DNA of 64,000 bases from Chionis minor (lineage: Eukaryota > Chordata > Aves > Charadriiformes > Chionididae): NCBI GenBank assembly GCA_013398295.1, contig VZSF01003592.1, positions 62,001 to 126,000 of the forward strand, read 5' to 3'. The notes under the pieces were generated by a model. That model was not told where the DNA came from. It ran no database searches and saw nothing but the letters and a program-made list of their open reading frames with translations. Positions 52,801 through 64,000 of the stretch are shown here, in pieces. The stretch's first letter is position 1. Each line of letters starts with the position of its first letter. Both the position numbers and the translations under genes were made by a program.

Positions 52801-54849
52801 AGGAAGTTAAACAAAGGAGAATTATTAAAACTTGTACCTCTAGCTCTATCCCAGAGAGATCAAGTTAACACAGCAAGGACAAATGGTTTTATGCATGGTT
52901 GGGGAAGTATCTCTACAAACGGAAGGAATCAAAGCCCATTTTAACACATTTATCTTAAGATACCACCTTCTGAAACCACCAACTTTGCTGCTGCGGCGTA
53001 CAATAAATTTTCCAATTGCATATGTAAATAGTATGTTCCTCTCCACGCTAACCACTGTACAAAAAACTTCAGCGAGTCCCCGCCTTGACAAAGATGTCTG
53101 ATAAAAAACAAAACACAGCAGATATGGCAAGCAAGAAGGACAACAATGAAATCAAGATAATTTTTTCTTTACAGGCCAGCTGAGAAGTCATCCAATCCAT
53201 TGGCATATCAGCATGGGAAACATTTTCAGCACAGCCTGAAACAAGCACGGCTGGTGATCCATAAACACCTGCTCACTCGGCATGGGAAAAAAGTTTTCCT
53301 CTTCCTTATGGAGGAAGTTTCTTGTCTTGACAACTTGCCCTCTGCATGACTCCTTTCTGAACTACAGAAACAGGTTTGAAAAAGAGGACTCCAGGATGAA
53401 GCAGGTCTACCTGTCCAGTTTGAACGCCAGTGAACAGAGGGTGGCACTGGTGACTAAGAGTGCCAAGTCCCCACAACCCATCCTGGACGCAGCCGAGTAG
53501 CACAAGCCTGACACTAATAAACTCATCTGCAAAATTCTCACCCACTTTTGCAGGGACAAAGAGACTAGAGGAGCAAATGCTGCAAAATCAGAGCCTCACG
53601 TGTTAGTGGTTTCCAATGAGCAATTTCAAAGCCGACAGAAATTTATAGAAACTCAGTTGCCAGGATCTCCGGTTGTTCCTCAAGTAATGTACACACACAT
53701 ACAGGGTCTGGAGTTCTTTCTTTTTCCTCCCCCAAAACCACCACCAGCTGCTAGTTAATGGGAAACAGGAACATAATATAGCAAGCATACAAACTGTCCC
53801 TGACTTTTACAAGCACTCTGCTACAGCAGTTTTTAAATATTTGAAAGATCTCTACAAAGCATAAAAATATTTTAGAAATAATGCCTACGCACAGCACCTT
53901 CTGGCGTGCTCCTCAAGCGTGTCGAGGGCTTTCCAGTCCTGTTGGTTTTGGCAAGACCAGTGGTTCTCGGAGAGCCCCGCTGGGCATGGAATTTCATTGC
54001 ATTTGTTTGTCATTTAGTGTAGTAGTAAACATTAATAAAGAGTTCCGAGGAAACGAAACATACAAAAGAGCAATGAATATGAATTGCATTGAGTAATTTT
54101 GCTTTCTAATAGTAAAGCTTTAAGCAAGGCAACCCGCGTGGCGTGTCTCCCCACACTCTAAGCACAGGAGCAGAGCGACCCTCGTTTCACCTGCATGCCA
54201 CAGCGCAGCCACAAACCCCAGGCTCCCAGCCTGCCGATGGAGCCTCTCTGCCGAAAGGCAACAGCGGAACGCCTCAACGTTTCCCCAAACCCTACAATCC
54301 TCCTGGATTGCACTGGAACGCCCCCATTTCACCAGCATCCCGGGAGCGCAGGCACGCGGCAGCACTTCTCCTGCGCCTCCTCCTCTGCCGCCGGCACCGC
54401 TGGCAGAACTGCCGCTCGCCACGCGCAATCTGAGAGGTTTAACTTTCATAAATATTGCCCATTTTAAGCCAGCAGTAAAGAAAAGCGTTTTTAACAACTG
54501 CTTTCTGTCAAGGTTTTTCCACTGATGAACTGTTTTTCCTTACAGGCAGCGGTTAAGTAGCGCTCCTGCAGTTGCCTGGCACTTCAAGCTCCTTCTTCGT
54601 ATTATAACCCCTTCGTAGTACAGCCATGCTTGACAGTTAAAGGCTCTCAGTGTTTTCATTATAAACCCTATTTATAAATGCTGTGTCAATAATTAACATT
54701 TCCAAAGTGCTCTTCGCCCAGAAGGGACTGTAATGGCTCCTGCAGCATCACAACCCACGCTCATGGAGATTTTTCTTTCACTTCAGGCACTAAACCTCAG
54801 GAGAGGGGAAAAAATCAAAAAGAAAAGGTCCGACGGGGGTACGTGCCAA
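49816..54849 (-). other. Region between LEPR start-codon exon and CpG island (probable 5' intron)
   Basis: About 5 kb, containing the 67-bp minisatellite and otherwise unique sequence. No coding exon of LEPROT or another gene was recognised on either strand. Additional non-coding LEPR exons could be hidden here. Confidence 0.6.
50823..51010. repeat. Minisatellite, 67-bp unit, about 2.8 copies
   Basis: The unit starts GGAACCAGTGGCTGCTAAAA at 50,823, 50,890 and 50,957, so the period is exactly 67 bp. The first two units look nearly identical. The third has lost about 13 internal bases and is diverged at its end. It lies in the 5' intron of LEPR, about 1 kb upstream of the start-codon exon. Confidence 0.93.
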
Positions 54850-55470
54850 CCGCCAGGGATGCCTGGTCCTTCCGAGGGCTGATCCGTGAGGGGACGGGCC
54901 ACGCTCACCCACCGGCCGCGCTCCGGTCCCAACGCGGATTTCAGCCCAAACCAGCCGGTTTTTACCTCAAGCTGTTCCCCCCTTCCCCGCTACCAGCCGC
55001 CGGGAAGGAGCGACCGCCGGTGGGAGCGTACGTCCCGCCCAGCCGGGGTGGAGGGAAGCGGCCAGGAGCCCCCAGCCCCACGGCGGTCAGGCGGGGGGGA
55101 GCCGAAAATTAGAGAAACAAGCGGGAAAATAAAAAATAAAGAAGAAAGGAAGTAAATTCACCCGCCTACTCCGCTTCACGCGCGGGGGCTGACGCCAGAG
55201 CCGAAGTTACGCCGCCACCGTCGCGTCCCGCAGCTCCGCCGGCCGCCCTCGCCCGCTGGAACGAGCGCCCCGGCCGGGCAGCAGGAGGGGCCGCCCCGCC
55301 GCCCGCTCCCCGCCGCGGCCCCGGCNCCGGGCCCAGAGCGCTCCCCGCCGCGCGCCCCCTCACGCACAAGATGGCGGGGGGGTCGGAGCGCCCCTCGGAC
55401 GCAGCGCGGCGGCGGGGTGGTGCTTCCCCCTCCCCCTGCGTATTTTAATTTAATTTCTTACTTTCTCAGC
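54850..55470. promoter_or_regulatory. CpG island, probable LEPR promoter and 5' UTR exon
   Basis: Dense CpG and very high GC content, strongest at 55,180-55,420, with an N at 55,326. It contains AAGATGGCGG at 55,367-55,376, a YY1-type promoter motif on the plus strand. It is the only CpG island upstream of the LEPR start-codon exon. On the minus strand a possible donor (CGG followed by GTGAAT, near 55,160) could end a non-coding first exon. The transcription start and direction cannot be fixed from sequence alone; bidirectional activity is possible. Confidence 0.6.
55326..55326. other. Assembly gap or unresolved base (single N)
   Basis: N inside the GC-rich core of the CpG island (CCGGC-N-CCGGG). 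It may be one ambiguous base or a collapsed gap. Confidence 0.9.
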
Positions 55471-56798
55471 ACTGAAGAAAACGAAGTTTAAGCCTTAAGA
55501 CCGGCAGTGAGGTGGGACGGGCGTTGAGCCCCTCGCTGCCCCCCAGCGCGGCTGCCAGGGGGTTTAGCTGCGGCGCTTCGCCCCGAGGAGCAAATTAAGC
55601 CACGCAGCATCGCTTTTCGCTTCTATAAAGTGTACAAATAAAAGCGCTTTCCCAGAAAAGTTTCCAGGCGTCTCTGTACGTTAAACCTTGTGCCGCTTCT
55701 CTGCCCTGCACCGGAGGCCTTGAGGGAGTTTGTCCAGGGAAAGTTCAGGGAGAACAGAGAGACAATAGTCAAAGTTCTCCTCATAGCCTCACACGTTATA
55801 TTTATTATAGGAGGAAATTTAATGACAGTTTTTATCTTTTTTTTTTTTTTTTTTAAATGCAGAGTGGGACTGTTTTACCTAAATCCAGAACCTTCAGGGA
55901 ACAATCGGCGCTGTCTGGATCCACACAAATATTCGTTAAGAGTTTAATTAACAGTTTAAATATCCCAGCTCGTGGTTTTAACAGTGGAGGCTGTGCAAAA
56001 TAGCCAATTCTTAATGTAAAAGGCGATGTAAACTAGAAGTATAGGGAATGCTTTCTGGCTATTAAGCCTATTCTTGTATTTCCCAAGGATCTGAATTTTC
56101 AGAAAACACTAAATGTCAAGAATTACTATTCATAACACACAAACATGCCTAGTTGTCAGCAGAGGGACAAAGATTAGTGTTTAAAAAAAACCTGATTCAG
56201 ATATGCTTCTTTTAAATGGCACATTAAGCGGCGCTGTGCAATTCAGTTGCGATGATTTGTCGAATTAAGTACTCGAAAACGAGTATGAAAATTTGGTTCT
56301 GAAAATCCCATTCTTTAGAGTTGTGAGAATGTTAATATTAGTAGCTAGCCAGGGACAACCAAGATGTATTAAGTATGTGAACATACAGCATGAACAATTT
56401 CCTATTTTACCTATTTTTTCCTACAATAACCTATTTTAATCCAAAAGTGTGAACAACAGATGATTGTTCTCCAGTAATGAAAGGAAACAATTTTGATCAA
56501 GAAATGCAGTTTCACAATCTCAGACAACACAAATATAGGAAACTTACAAAATAACACAAGGCCAGATGATTGTTTAGAAGATCAGTTATTTATAAACTAT
56601 CTCTTATTTTAAAAACCTTGTTTGTACAAGGCAATGTAATGTTAGGCAAAATACTGAAAGTTTTGCCATCGTCTTCCCTGCAGTGATAATTTCACCTGCA
56701 GTATGAGGTATTGTTTGAATTTGTATTTCGATTGAGTGTTAAACAGTAATTTGTCCCCAGATTGTTTAAGGACAAAAACCAGAATATTGTATAGTAGG
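55471..56798. other. Upstream flank before the NUMT, no gene seen
   Basis: AT-rich unique sequence with a T-run near 55,839. No repeat or gene recognised. Confidence 0.6.
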
Positions 56799-57990
56799 CC
56801 CATGCCTACTAGGAATCCCACTAATCTTACTATCGATATTATTCCCAGCTTTACTACTCCCCTCGCCAAATAACCGATGAATCACCAACCGGCTCTCTAC
56901 CCTCCAATTATGATTCCTCCATTTAATTACAAAACAACTAATAATGCCCTTAAATAAAGGGGGCCACAAATGAGCACTAATCCTAACATCGCTCATAACA
57001 TTTTTACTCACAATCAATCTTCTAGGTCTCCTACCATACACATTCACCCCAACCACCCAACTATCAATAAACCTGGCGTTAGCTTTCCCACTCTGACTAG
57101 CAACCCTTCTCACAGGACTACGAAATCAACCTTCAGCCTCCCTAGGTCACCTCCTGCCCGAAGGAACCCCTACACCACTAATCCCTGCCCTAATCATTAT
57201 CGAAACTACCAGCCTGCTCATCCGCCCACTGGCCTTGGGGGTTCGCCTTACCGCAAATCTCACAGCAGGCCATCTCCTAATTCAGCTCATTTCAACAGCC
57301 ACCACCGCCCTTCTTCCAATCATCCCCGCCGTATCTATCCTAACTGCACTAATCTTGCTCCTACTAACTGTCCTAGAAGTAGCCGTCGCCATAATCCAAG
57401 CTTACGTCTTTGTCCTACTACTAAGCTTATACTTACAAGAAAACATTTAATGGCCCACCAAGCACACTCCTACCACATAGTCGACCCAAGCCCGTGACCC
57501 ATCTTCGGAGCAGCAGCCGCTCTTCTCACCACCTCAGGACTAATCATATGGTTCCACTACAACTCCTCCCAATTTCTAGCCCTAGGATTACTCTCTATAA
57601 TCCTAGTCATATTACAATGATGACGAGACATTGTACGAGAAGGCACATTCCAAGGCCACCACACTCTTACAGTCCAGAAAGGCCTGCGATATGGAATAAT
57701 TCTATTTATTACATCAGAAGCATTTTTCTTCCTAGGATTTTTCTGAGCATTCTTCCACTCCAGCCTGGTCCCTACCCCAGAACTGGGCGGACAGTGACCA
57801 CCTACAGGAATTAAACCACTAAACCCTCTAGAAGTACCTCTACTAAACACAGCCATTCTCCTAGCCTCAGGCGTTACTGTAACATGAGCACACCACAGCA
57901 TCACAGAAGCTAACCGAAAACAAGCTATTCACGCATTAACATTAACTATTCTTCTAGGATTTTACTTCACAGCGCTCCAAGCAATAGAAT
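56799..57990 (+). pseudogene. NUMT: nuclear copy of mitochondrial ATP6-COX3
   Basis: About 1.19 kb of mitochondrial DNA in the nucleus. The ATP6 part (from about codon 11 to the TAA at 57,448-57,450) reads LLGIPLILLSILFPALLLP and ends [18 protein letters not shown]3 starts at 57,450, overlapping the ATP6 stop as in mitochondrial genomes, begins MAHQAHSYHIVDPSP and is cut after about 180 of 261 codons at LQAMEY. With TGA read as Trp and ATA as Met, neither part has a stop or an indel. Under the nuclear code it is full of stops, so it cannot be expressed. Both ends pass into non-mitochondrial sequence. Confidence 0.96.
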
Positions 57991-58770
57991 ACCTTTGAAA
58001 GTAACTCATTATCCGGTGTCTTCTGATTTTTCTAAAGGTACCGAAAAGCAAGACAGCTGACCCTTCCCTCTCCTTTCTCCCTTCCCGGAAAGTCAGTGTG
58101 TTTTTACATCCAGGATGATTCAGAGAGAAGGGTGCTCCTCTTTTCACATCAGGAGTAAGGGTTCATGACCGACTTACCAATCCAGTCACCTGCTGTGCAT
58201 TTGCGGAATGCAGAACTTGGATCATTGCTTTTGCACGCGCTGGGATGAAACCTTCATAAGGAAATGATCCTCGGTGTCCTTATCCTTCCAGGTTCCTTCT
58301 CACCCCACGTCCAGCCTGCTTGCTGAAACTCCTCATGGCCGTACGCCACGGTTCAGCGGGACTGGCACTCACCGTCTACAGTGGGCTCGCTCGTCTGAAG
58401 TTTGTTCTGAAATGTAATCTGAATTGACTCTCCAGAAAAAAATCCACAGAATTTATTTGCTTTTTAGAATTATATTAAACAGTGGAGCTGTTTCCTCAAA
58501 ATGCCTAGATTTCAAACCGGAACTCATTTCTGCAGTGTAAAAATTGCCAAAGATAACACATTGGGGTCACATCGGGTTGTTTTTTTTTAAAAAAAAAAAC
58601 CCCAAACATTAGGTTTGTAACTTAGTTATGACCCATTCATTTGAAAGACACATTTTTTTTTCCCCAGTTGTTTTAAGAATTACATATTTTTGTGAACAAT
58701 CTGGATGCAGGGAGACTATTTTCATCTCTTCTTTACTGTAGCTAATGGTGTTGTAATACCAACCATATAT
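57991..58770. other. Upstream flank between NUMT and CR1, no gene seen
   Basis: Unique sequence with a T8A10 stretch near 58,581. No gene or repeat recognised. Confidence 0.6.
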
Positions 58771-59090
58771 CACAGAATCACAGAATGGTCGGGGCTGGAA
58801 GGGCCCTCTGGAGATCATCCAGTCCGACCCCCTGCCAGAGCAGCGTCACCCAGAGCAGGGGGCACAGGATGGCGTCCAGGCGGGTTGGGAATGTCTCCAG
58901 AGGTAGAGACTCCCCCACCTCTCTGGGCAGCCTGTGCCGGGGCTCTGCCACCCTCCAAGGAAAGAAGTTCCTCCTCATGTTCAGATGGAACTTCCTATAT
59001 TCGATTTTATACCCATTGCCCCTTGTCCTGTCACTGGGCACCACTGACAAAAAACTGGTCCCCTCCTCCCAGCACCCGCCTTTTAAGTAT
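58771..59090 (-). mobile_element. CR1 LINE 3' fragment upstream of LEPR
   Basis: Starts with ATCACAGAATCACAGAATGG on the plus strand. Its minus-strand frame reads [20 protein letters not shown] and [18 protein letters not shown], the same CR1 subfamily as the 15.8 kb copy. Truncated near 59,090. Confidence 0.92.
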
Positions 59091-59449
59091 TGATAAGCAT
59101 TGATGAGGTGTTATGAATATATGCTCTTATGAATGTGAATTGTTATCACAAAAATCTTGAGCCATATCAAAGAAATTGACAGCGACAATTAATAACTAGC
59201 TTAAATCCTGACCTTGAATTGTTGAAATGAATTTTTCAAGTATTACATGTGCGAAGACCAGGTCCAACAACGAATACCCTGCACCAATCTGTACTTCTCC
59301 AAGAAGCTGTACCATATACAGCTTCGAAGCTCCCTTCCTTCACACAGAAGCTGGCAGCCCAGTTACCAAGTGAAGATAAAAGATGCTGCTTTTTAGGTAG
59401 GCTTGTTCTTGCTTCTAACACATAGCGGTGGTCCCAGTTAGGCACGTGG

Positions 59450-60320
59450 ATTTCCAGTGTGGATCAGGCCCACAGTAGAATACACACCAAGAGGACCTTG
59501 TCTCTAACCGTAAGTCCATGCCAGGTGTCGTTAAAGACACGGCATGAAACCCAACCAAAGGAGACTTGCAAAAAATACCGAAACAAACAGCCAAAGCAGA
59601 GATTAAGTTACAAATTAGAGATAACACCCTTAAAACAAACAGCAAAAGTAGAGATTACAGATTGCCTCTTACCCCACATTAGATACAGAACGGCCTCAGT
59701 TTGCCATAAAGATAACGATGTTGACCAGAGCATTAGGAGCAGAGGGGTAACGACGAGGCAAGGAAACTAAAATAACCGTAGCCACAGTATGGAGAACACC
59801 GGAAGAGTTTCATATGTGAAAACAGAGTTATGAAAAATCAGCACATGACCCAGGCACTGGTATTTTAACCAAATATGTTAAGTAGTAGTACAATAAGAGT
59901 TAAAAAAAAAAAAAAAAGGTGTGATAATATCTGATTTCTAAAACATGCAAGACTTTAGAACAAATTGGGTGTAGGGAGGTTGAACAGTTGGGGAATAAAC
60001 CCCAAGGAGAAGGACTGATGAACTATTTAAAGCAAAGAAGAACACTGGCAGTGAGTCAGATGGTTATAAACCTGCCACAGAAACATTTAGGCCTGTGATT
60101 AAAATCTGAGTCTTGGCCAATAGGCGGCTCATTTCTGGAACAATCTCCTAATGGGTATAACAGGGCAAAAAAAGGAACAGTTTAAGTGAGGGTTTAATGA
60201 GGTTTTGACAAGAATGACTATACAGGTTTGTGCCTCTAATAAAAAGAAAACTCAATAAAATGAGCTGGACAGACTTTTCTAGCCTCAAGTTTCTCTGCTA
60301 CCAATGAGAGTTCCCTGAGT
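59450..60320 (+). other. Possible LTR-like stretch (weak)
   Basis: Promoter-like and polyadenylation-like signals occur in LTR order on the plus strand: GGCCAATAGG near 60,115, GGGTATAACAGGGC near 60,154, and AATAAA at about 60,238 and 60,253. No target-site duplication, paired LTR or primer-binding site was found, so this could equally be unique DNA. Confidence 0.2.
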
Positions 60321-61739
60321 TACAACCAATTTCACCCACACTTCGGACCACTCGGTACCACTCCCCTTTCCACACACGCAGATTTAAATTCTTACACTGC
60401 CTGAGAGTCAATTATTTCTGCCTCTCCCTGCTTGAACATACCTTTCATCACGCTGCCGGTTGAAATGAAGCGACGCTTTACCTACCACTTCCACACTTGT
60501 GTTCAAGGTTTGCACAGTATCCCCTTGTGTGGGTTATTTTCTCTTAATGAGATCCATTCATTCAAATCTCTCTACAGACCTGCTTCGGCTATAATGTGTG
60601 TATCCATTACCTGCTGGCTCGCTTTTAATTTGAGACTGGTGGATAAAACCCACATTTTACTCCACAAGTAGCAGTATAAATCACATTTTGACCCTCTTGA
60701 GCTTCAATGTTTGTCCTCGTGAATAAAGAGTTCTTTGAGAAAAGAGCTGGAGCGTATGTAAAGCAATACCACATATTGAACAGGAACTTCCAATTAAAAA
60801 ACAAAACCCAAAAATTATGTCAAGGAACTTAAAGTGAGGACTGAGCCCTGCTAGGGAAGATGCACCTTTAATCTCTACTTACGCTCATCCTTTTTCCTGG
60901 AAAAGGCAGCAAGGGTTCAGAACCAGCATACCAGAGACTGACAGGTTTTTTTACAATGTTTTACTTTAAAATAAATGCGAAAGCAGTATCTCTGCCTCAT
61001 AAGGTAGGAAGAAAAATGTTTTTATTTACCTACTGCAAGCTATGCTCAGTAAACAAGAGTCCAAGGTGTTACCATACTATCTTTCGTGTTGTGTAAATAG
61101 TTCTACCATGGCTGTATAAACAAACCAGCTGATAGGCATTTATTTATTTATTGACTTTCTGTAACTCATGATCCATTTCCTCAAAGTTGCCTCAGCCAAT
61201 TTCGCTTCTTACTAAAATTACCACCATCTCTAATTGATAAATTCTATTTTAGAAATATTTCTGGGTTCTAATACGACAGTTTGGGAAATCTGACTCCATA
61301 CAATTTGCGTCTGAGGTTAGGAAGCTGTTGGGTTTTGTATCCCAGACTTTCAAGGCATGAGGAAAAGCTGTCACAAGCTGTCCAGTCTGCCACGTCTCTG
61401 CTGGGTGAGATCCACAGAGGGACCACGAGACAATAGTTTTCTATTTAGGTTAGAACATCTCGAGGCAAATGTTTGACAGAATAAGTTTTTTTTTTCACTT
61501 CCCCACGTAGCGCTGGTGTTCAGTGAAGCAGAAAAAAAAGCCCCTACGTAACCTATGTACATATACAGGTTATGTACGTACATATAAATAAATATGTACA
61601 AATACTAGTATATATTTATTGCTTTCTTTGTCAAATTTCCCCCCCCCTTAATAGCTAAACTAAATCTTCCTGAATTTTAACCCTCTTACTTGTTCACATA
61701 CTTAATAAAAACAGAAACCAGGTAATTCCTCTTTTCAGA
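60321..61739. other. Upstream flank, no gene seen
   Basis: AT-rich unique DNA with a TACGTA/TATA-rich stretch at 61,555-61,620. No gene or repeat recognised. Confidence 0.55.
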
Positions 61740-62560
61740 AGTCCTTTGATGTATGTTACATCGTTGTCTTAAACTGATCATCCTTTGTGTGAAATGAAGT
61801 TCCAGTTTTTCTGTATAGATGCTCTTTTCTGGAGACCTGCTGGGGCTAACTGATCTCCTTTGGACTTACTGCTGTTGCTGTCTCTCGTTTTTGAAGAGCG
61901 ATGCCCAAAGTACTCCAACCAAAGACTTGGTAGTGCTATTTAGGGGGAAGAAATATCTCACTTTTCACGTGAGACAACCCCGTTGATACATCCCATAAGG
62001 GTGTTTGCTTTTTTTCCTCCCAACAGCACGCTGTGTTGACTCAGGCTCGCTTTGCGCATCTCCCAAATCCTCAGATCCTTCCTGCAGAACTTTTCTTGTT
62101 TGTGCCCTTGATTATTTCTCAGTTAAGTGCCTTGCACTTGTCATTATTGAATTACACAGCCTCTTTATTTCAGACCACTTCAGCAGTTTGTCAAGATCAC
62201 TTTGAATTTTAATCTTGTTCTCTAAAGTGCTTGCAACTGTAGCTAGCATTTTGTTATCCAAAGATTTAATATAACATGCACATTTCAACTAGTCAAAGGC
62301 TTACTGAAAATATCAAATAATTTTAGATTTCAGGTGCACCCCTGAACAACTTCCAATCTGTGATTTACTGACTGCTCTTCTCTTTTTGGGTTTTTTTTTT
62401 TTTTTTTGGAAAGTTCCTTTCTGTCCAACTGAATACTTTACAGTCATGTAATGTAGACTAGACTCCCCCCAGCTTGTTTCGGAGAAAGTCAACGTGAGAT
62501 GGCATCAAAAACATCACTAAAGCTAATATTCTGTGATCTTATAAGTTTTCCAGATCTGTA
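61740..62560 (-). mobile_element. Ancient CR1-type LINE relic
   Basis: The plus strand carries blocks such as AAGTGCCTTGCACTTGTCAT, CAGTTTGTCAAGATCACTTTGAATT (split), CTAAAGTGCTTGCAACTGTA and TTTTGTTATCCAAAGATTTAAT. These resemble the antisense of old amniote CR1 elements. It is strongly decayed, lacks open frames and has uncertain limits; similar sequence may continue towards 62,800. Confidence 0.6.
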
Positions 62561-64000
62561 GGAATTCCCCTCCCTACCAAAGATGTTTCCTTGGTCACCT
62601 CAAGGGACCCTTTTTGTTCTGTCTGTTCTGTCCTTTGTCTTTCAGCTTTACCCCTACAAGCTTCTGTTATTTTTTTACAAGTCCTCTCCAATAGCTTAAC
62701 CCAGCTTTCAACTCCAGCTAAAGGTTCACATTACTGAGGAAAATATTATTTGCTCCTCTACTAAATTTCCTACCTTTAAATCACACAGGAGCAGGTGCTT
62801 TCCTGCTTTTCATGTATATTTTTTCCAAGAAAATGCCAACTCTTCTGGAAAAGTCTTCTCTTTAGACTTACTTTTGATTTGATAGTCACCATAACCGAGT
62901 TTATTGAAGTCGTCTTTCTCAAATACTTTTGTCTCTGCTCTGCATTTTACCTCAGAGTTTCTCCCCTGAAGCATTATAAAAATAGCAAAGGTCCAGGAGC
63001 CTTTCAAAGAGTTACATGTTGAACAACAACAAAATACCATAAAATACCAAGTCCCAAATGTTTTCACAAAGCACGCGAGAAGACTTCAGTGACCTACACG
63101 CACGCTTTGCAACTGGCTGAGAGCAAGAAACATCTAACTGTAGATGACATTTCACCGACAGAACCAAAGTACTTAATGTTATTTAGCCTTGAATGTTTGT
63201 TTATTCATTTATTTTTAAAATGCAGCATTAAAACAATTCCTTCCCCTCCACCAATCATGCTGGATACAGTCATATAGCCACTCTGTCAGCAGATAGTGAG
63301 CGTACCCTGAACTCTTAAAAATAAAAAGGTACATAATCTCCTACACAGCTTTAAATCTGTACAGATACCTATTGAGATGCTAATCTTGCTCCAGGTAGTA
63401 TTGCAACCGAGTCTCTTCTAGGCTTGTATAAAGATCTGCAAACTTCCCACTCAAGAGCAAAAAAAAACCCAACCCAGAACAAGAAGTTCTTTTCCTTCCG
63501 TAGTGAGGAAAAACACTACAGACGTCTGCCCCAACGGCGACAGGTTAGTGACACCAGAGCACGTCTAAACAGAAGTACTTTTCTGAGGTTTCCCATTCTG
63601 AATAAAAATGTAGAAATCTGAAGCATACTAACCTTAGCTACTTGGTGCAATTGAGCGATTATGCATCTGAAAGCGCTAGAAAAAGCATTAGAAATTCGGC
63701 TTCAGTTCTACCAGGTTGAATTCGTCATTTCTGAGCACAGCTGAGCTCCGTCTGGGTTTTTAGCATGGGTTTCAACATTTTTCTTGGGTTTTTTCACCCC
63801 TTTAGATCCATCCAGTTTGATTCATGCCGGGTTAACCAGTTTATATGTAAACAGGTGAAAGAGACTAACTGCAGAACTGCTCCAGAAAAATCAAATACTG
63901 CTATTCTATATAGAAACTAATCACATGTCTGAGAACTTTTCTAAATCATTTAATGACCACCAGAAGCAAAAAGTCTGGTTTCATTACAAAGTTAAGGCAA
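62561..64000. other. Upstream flank to window end, no gene seen
   Basis: AT-rich sequence, possibly including further decay of the ancient CR1 up to about 62,800. No exon or RNA gene recognised. Confidence 0.5.

Noticed and set aside
55370..55400. ATGGCGGGG on the plus strand as a possible LEPROT start codon
   Set aside because: The following codons do not match LEPROT and the strand is opposite to LEPR. It is better read as a YY1-type promoter motif.

Overview
This 64 kb window is nuclear DNA from a bird. Three things point there. CR1 LINE fragments are numerous and carry the short repeated 3' tails typical of avian CR1. A nuclear copy of mitochondrial ATP6-COX3 lies in the window. A complete long-form leptin receptor gene (LEPR) occupies the minus strand. 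Nothing bacterial or viral in character was recognised, apart from one weak LTR-like stretch.

The centre of the window is LEPR. All 18 coding exons can be placed by reading the minus strand from the start codon at 49,796 to the stop codon at 10,284. The phases join throughout and the summed CDS is 3,471 bp (1,156 residues plus stop). In order the exons encode a signal peptide and N-terminal domain, cytokine-receptor module 1 (WSDWS), an Ig-like domain, the leptin-binding cytokine-receptor module 2 (WSNWS), two membrane-proximal fibronectin III domains, one transmembrane helix, JAK2 Box 1, and a 274-residue tail with the three conserved signalling tyrosines (about 977, 1072 and 1132). The gene looks functional. 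A CpG island at about 54.85-55.47 kb lies 5 kb upstream of the start-codon exon and is the likely promoter.

Layout from left to right. 1-10.28 kb is GC-rich 3' flank of LEPR with CR1 fragments and the probable 3' UTR. 10.28-49.8 kb is LEPR coding exons and introns, with CR1 insertions at 15.8, 23.2, 30.6, 33.5, 42.6 and 48.4 kb. 49.8-55.5 kb is the 5' intron, with a 67-bp minisatellite, and the CpG island. 55.5-64 kb is upstream flank with a 1.2 kb NUMT, a CR1 fragment, an LTR-like stretch and an ancient CR1 relic.

The most important irregularity is an exact 1,861-bp direct duplication (20,422-22,282 and 22,284-24,144) separated by a single N. It splits one CR1 and repeats most of LEPR exon 13. 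This is almost certainly an unmerged contig overlap rather than biology. Other points of interest are a GC-AG intron after the transmembrane exon, an exon-15-like fragment in the next intron, a read-through ORF that could give a short receptor isoform, a perfect 19-bp intronic hairpin, and a NUMT that is still open under the mitochondrial code. No convincing novel system was found.
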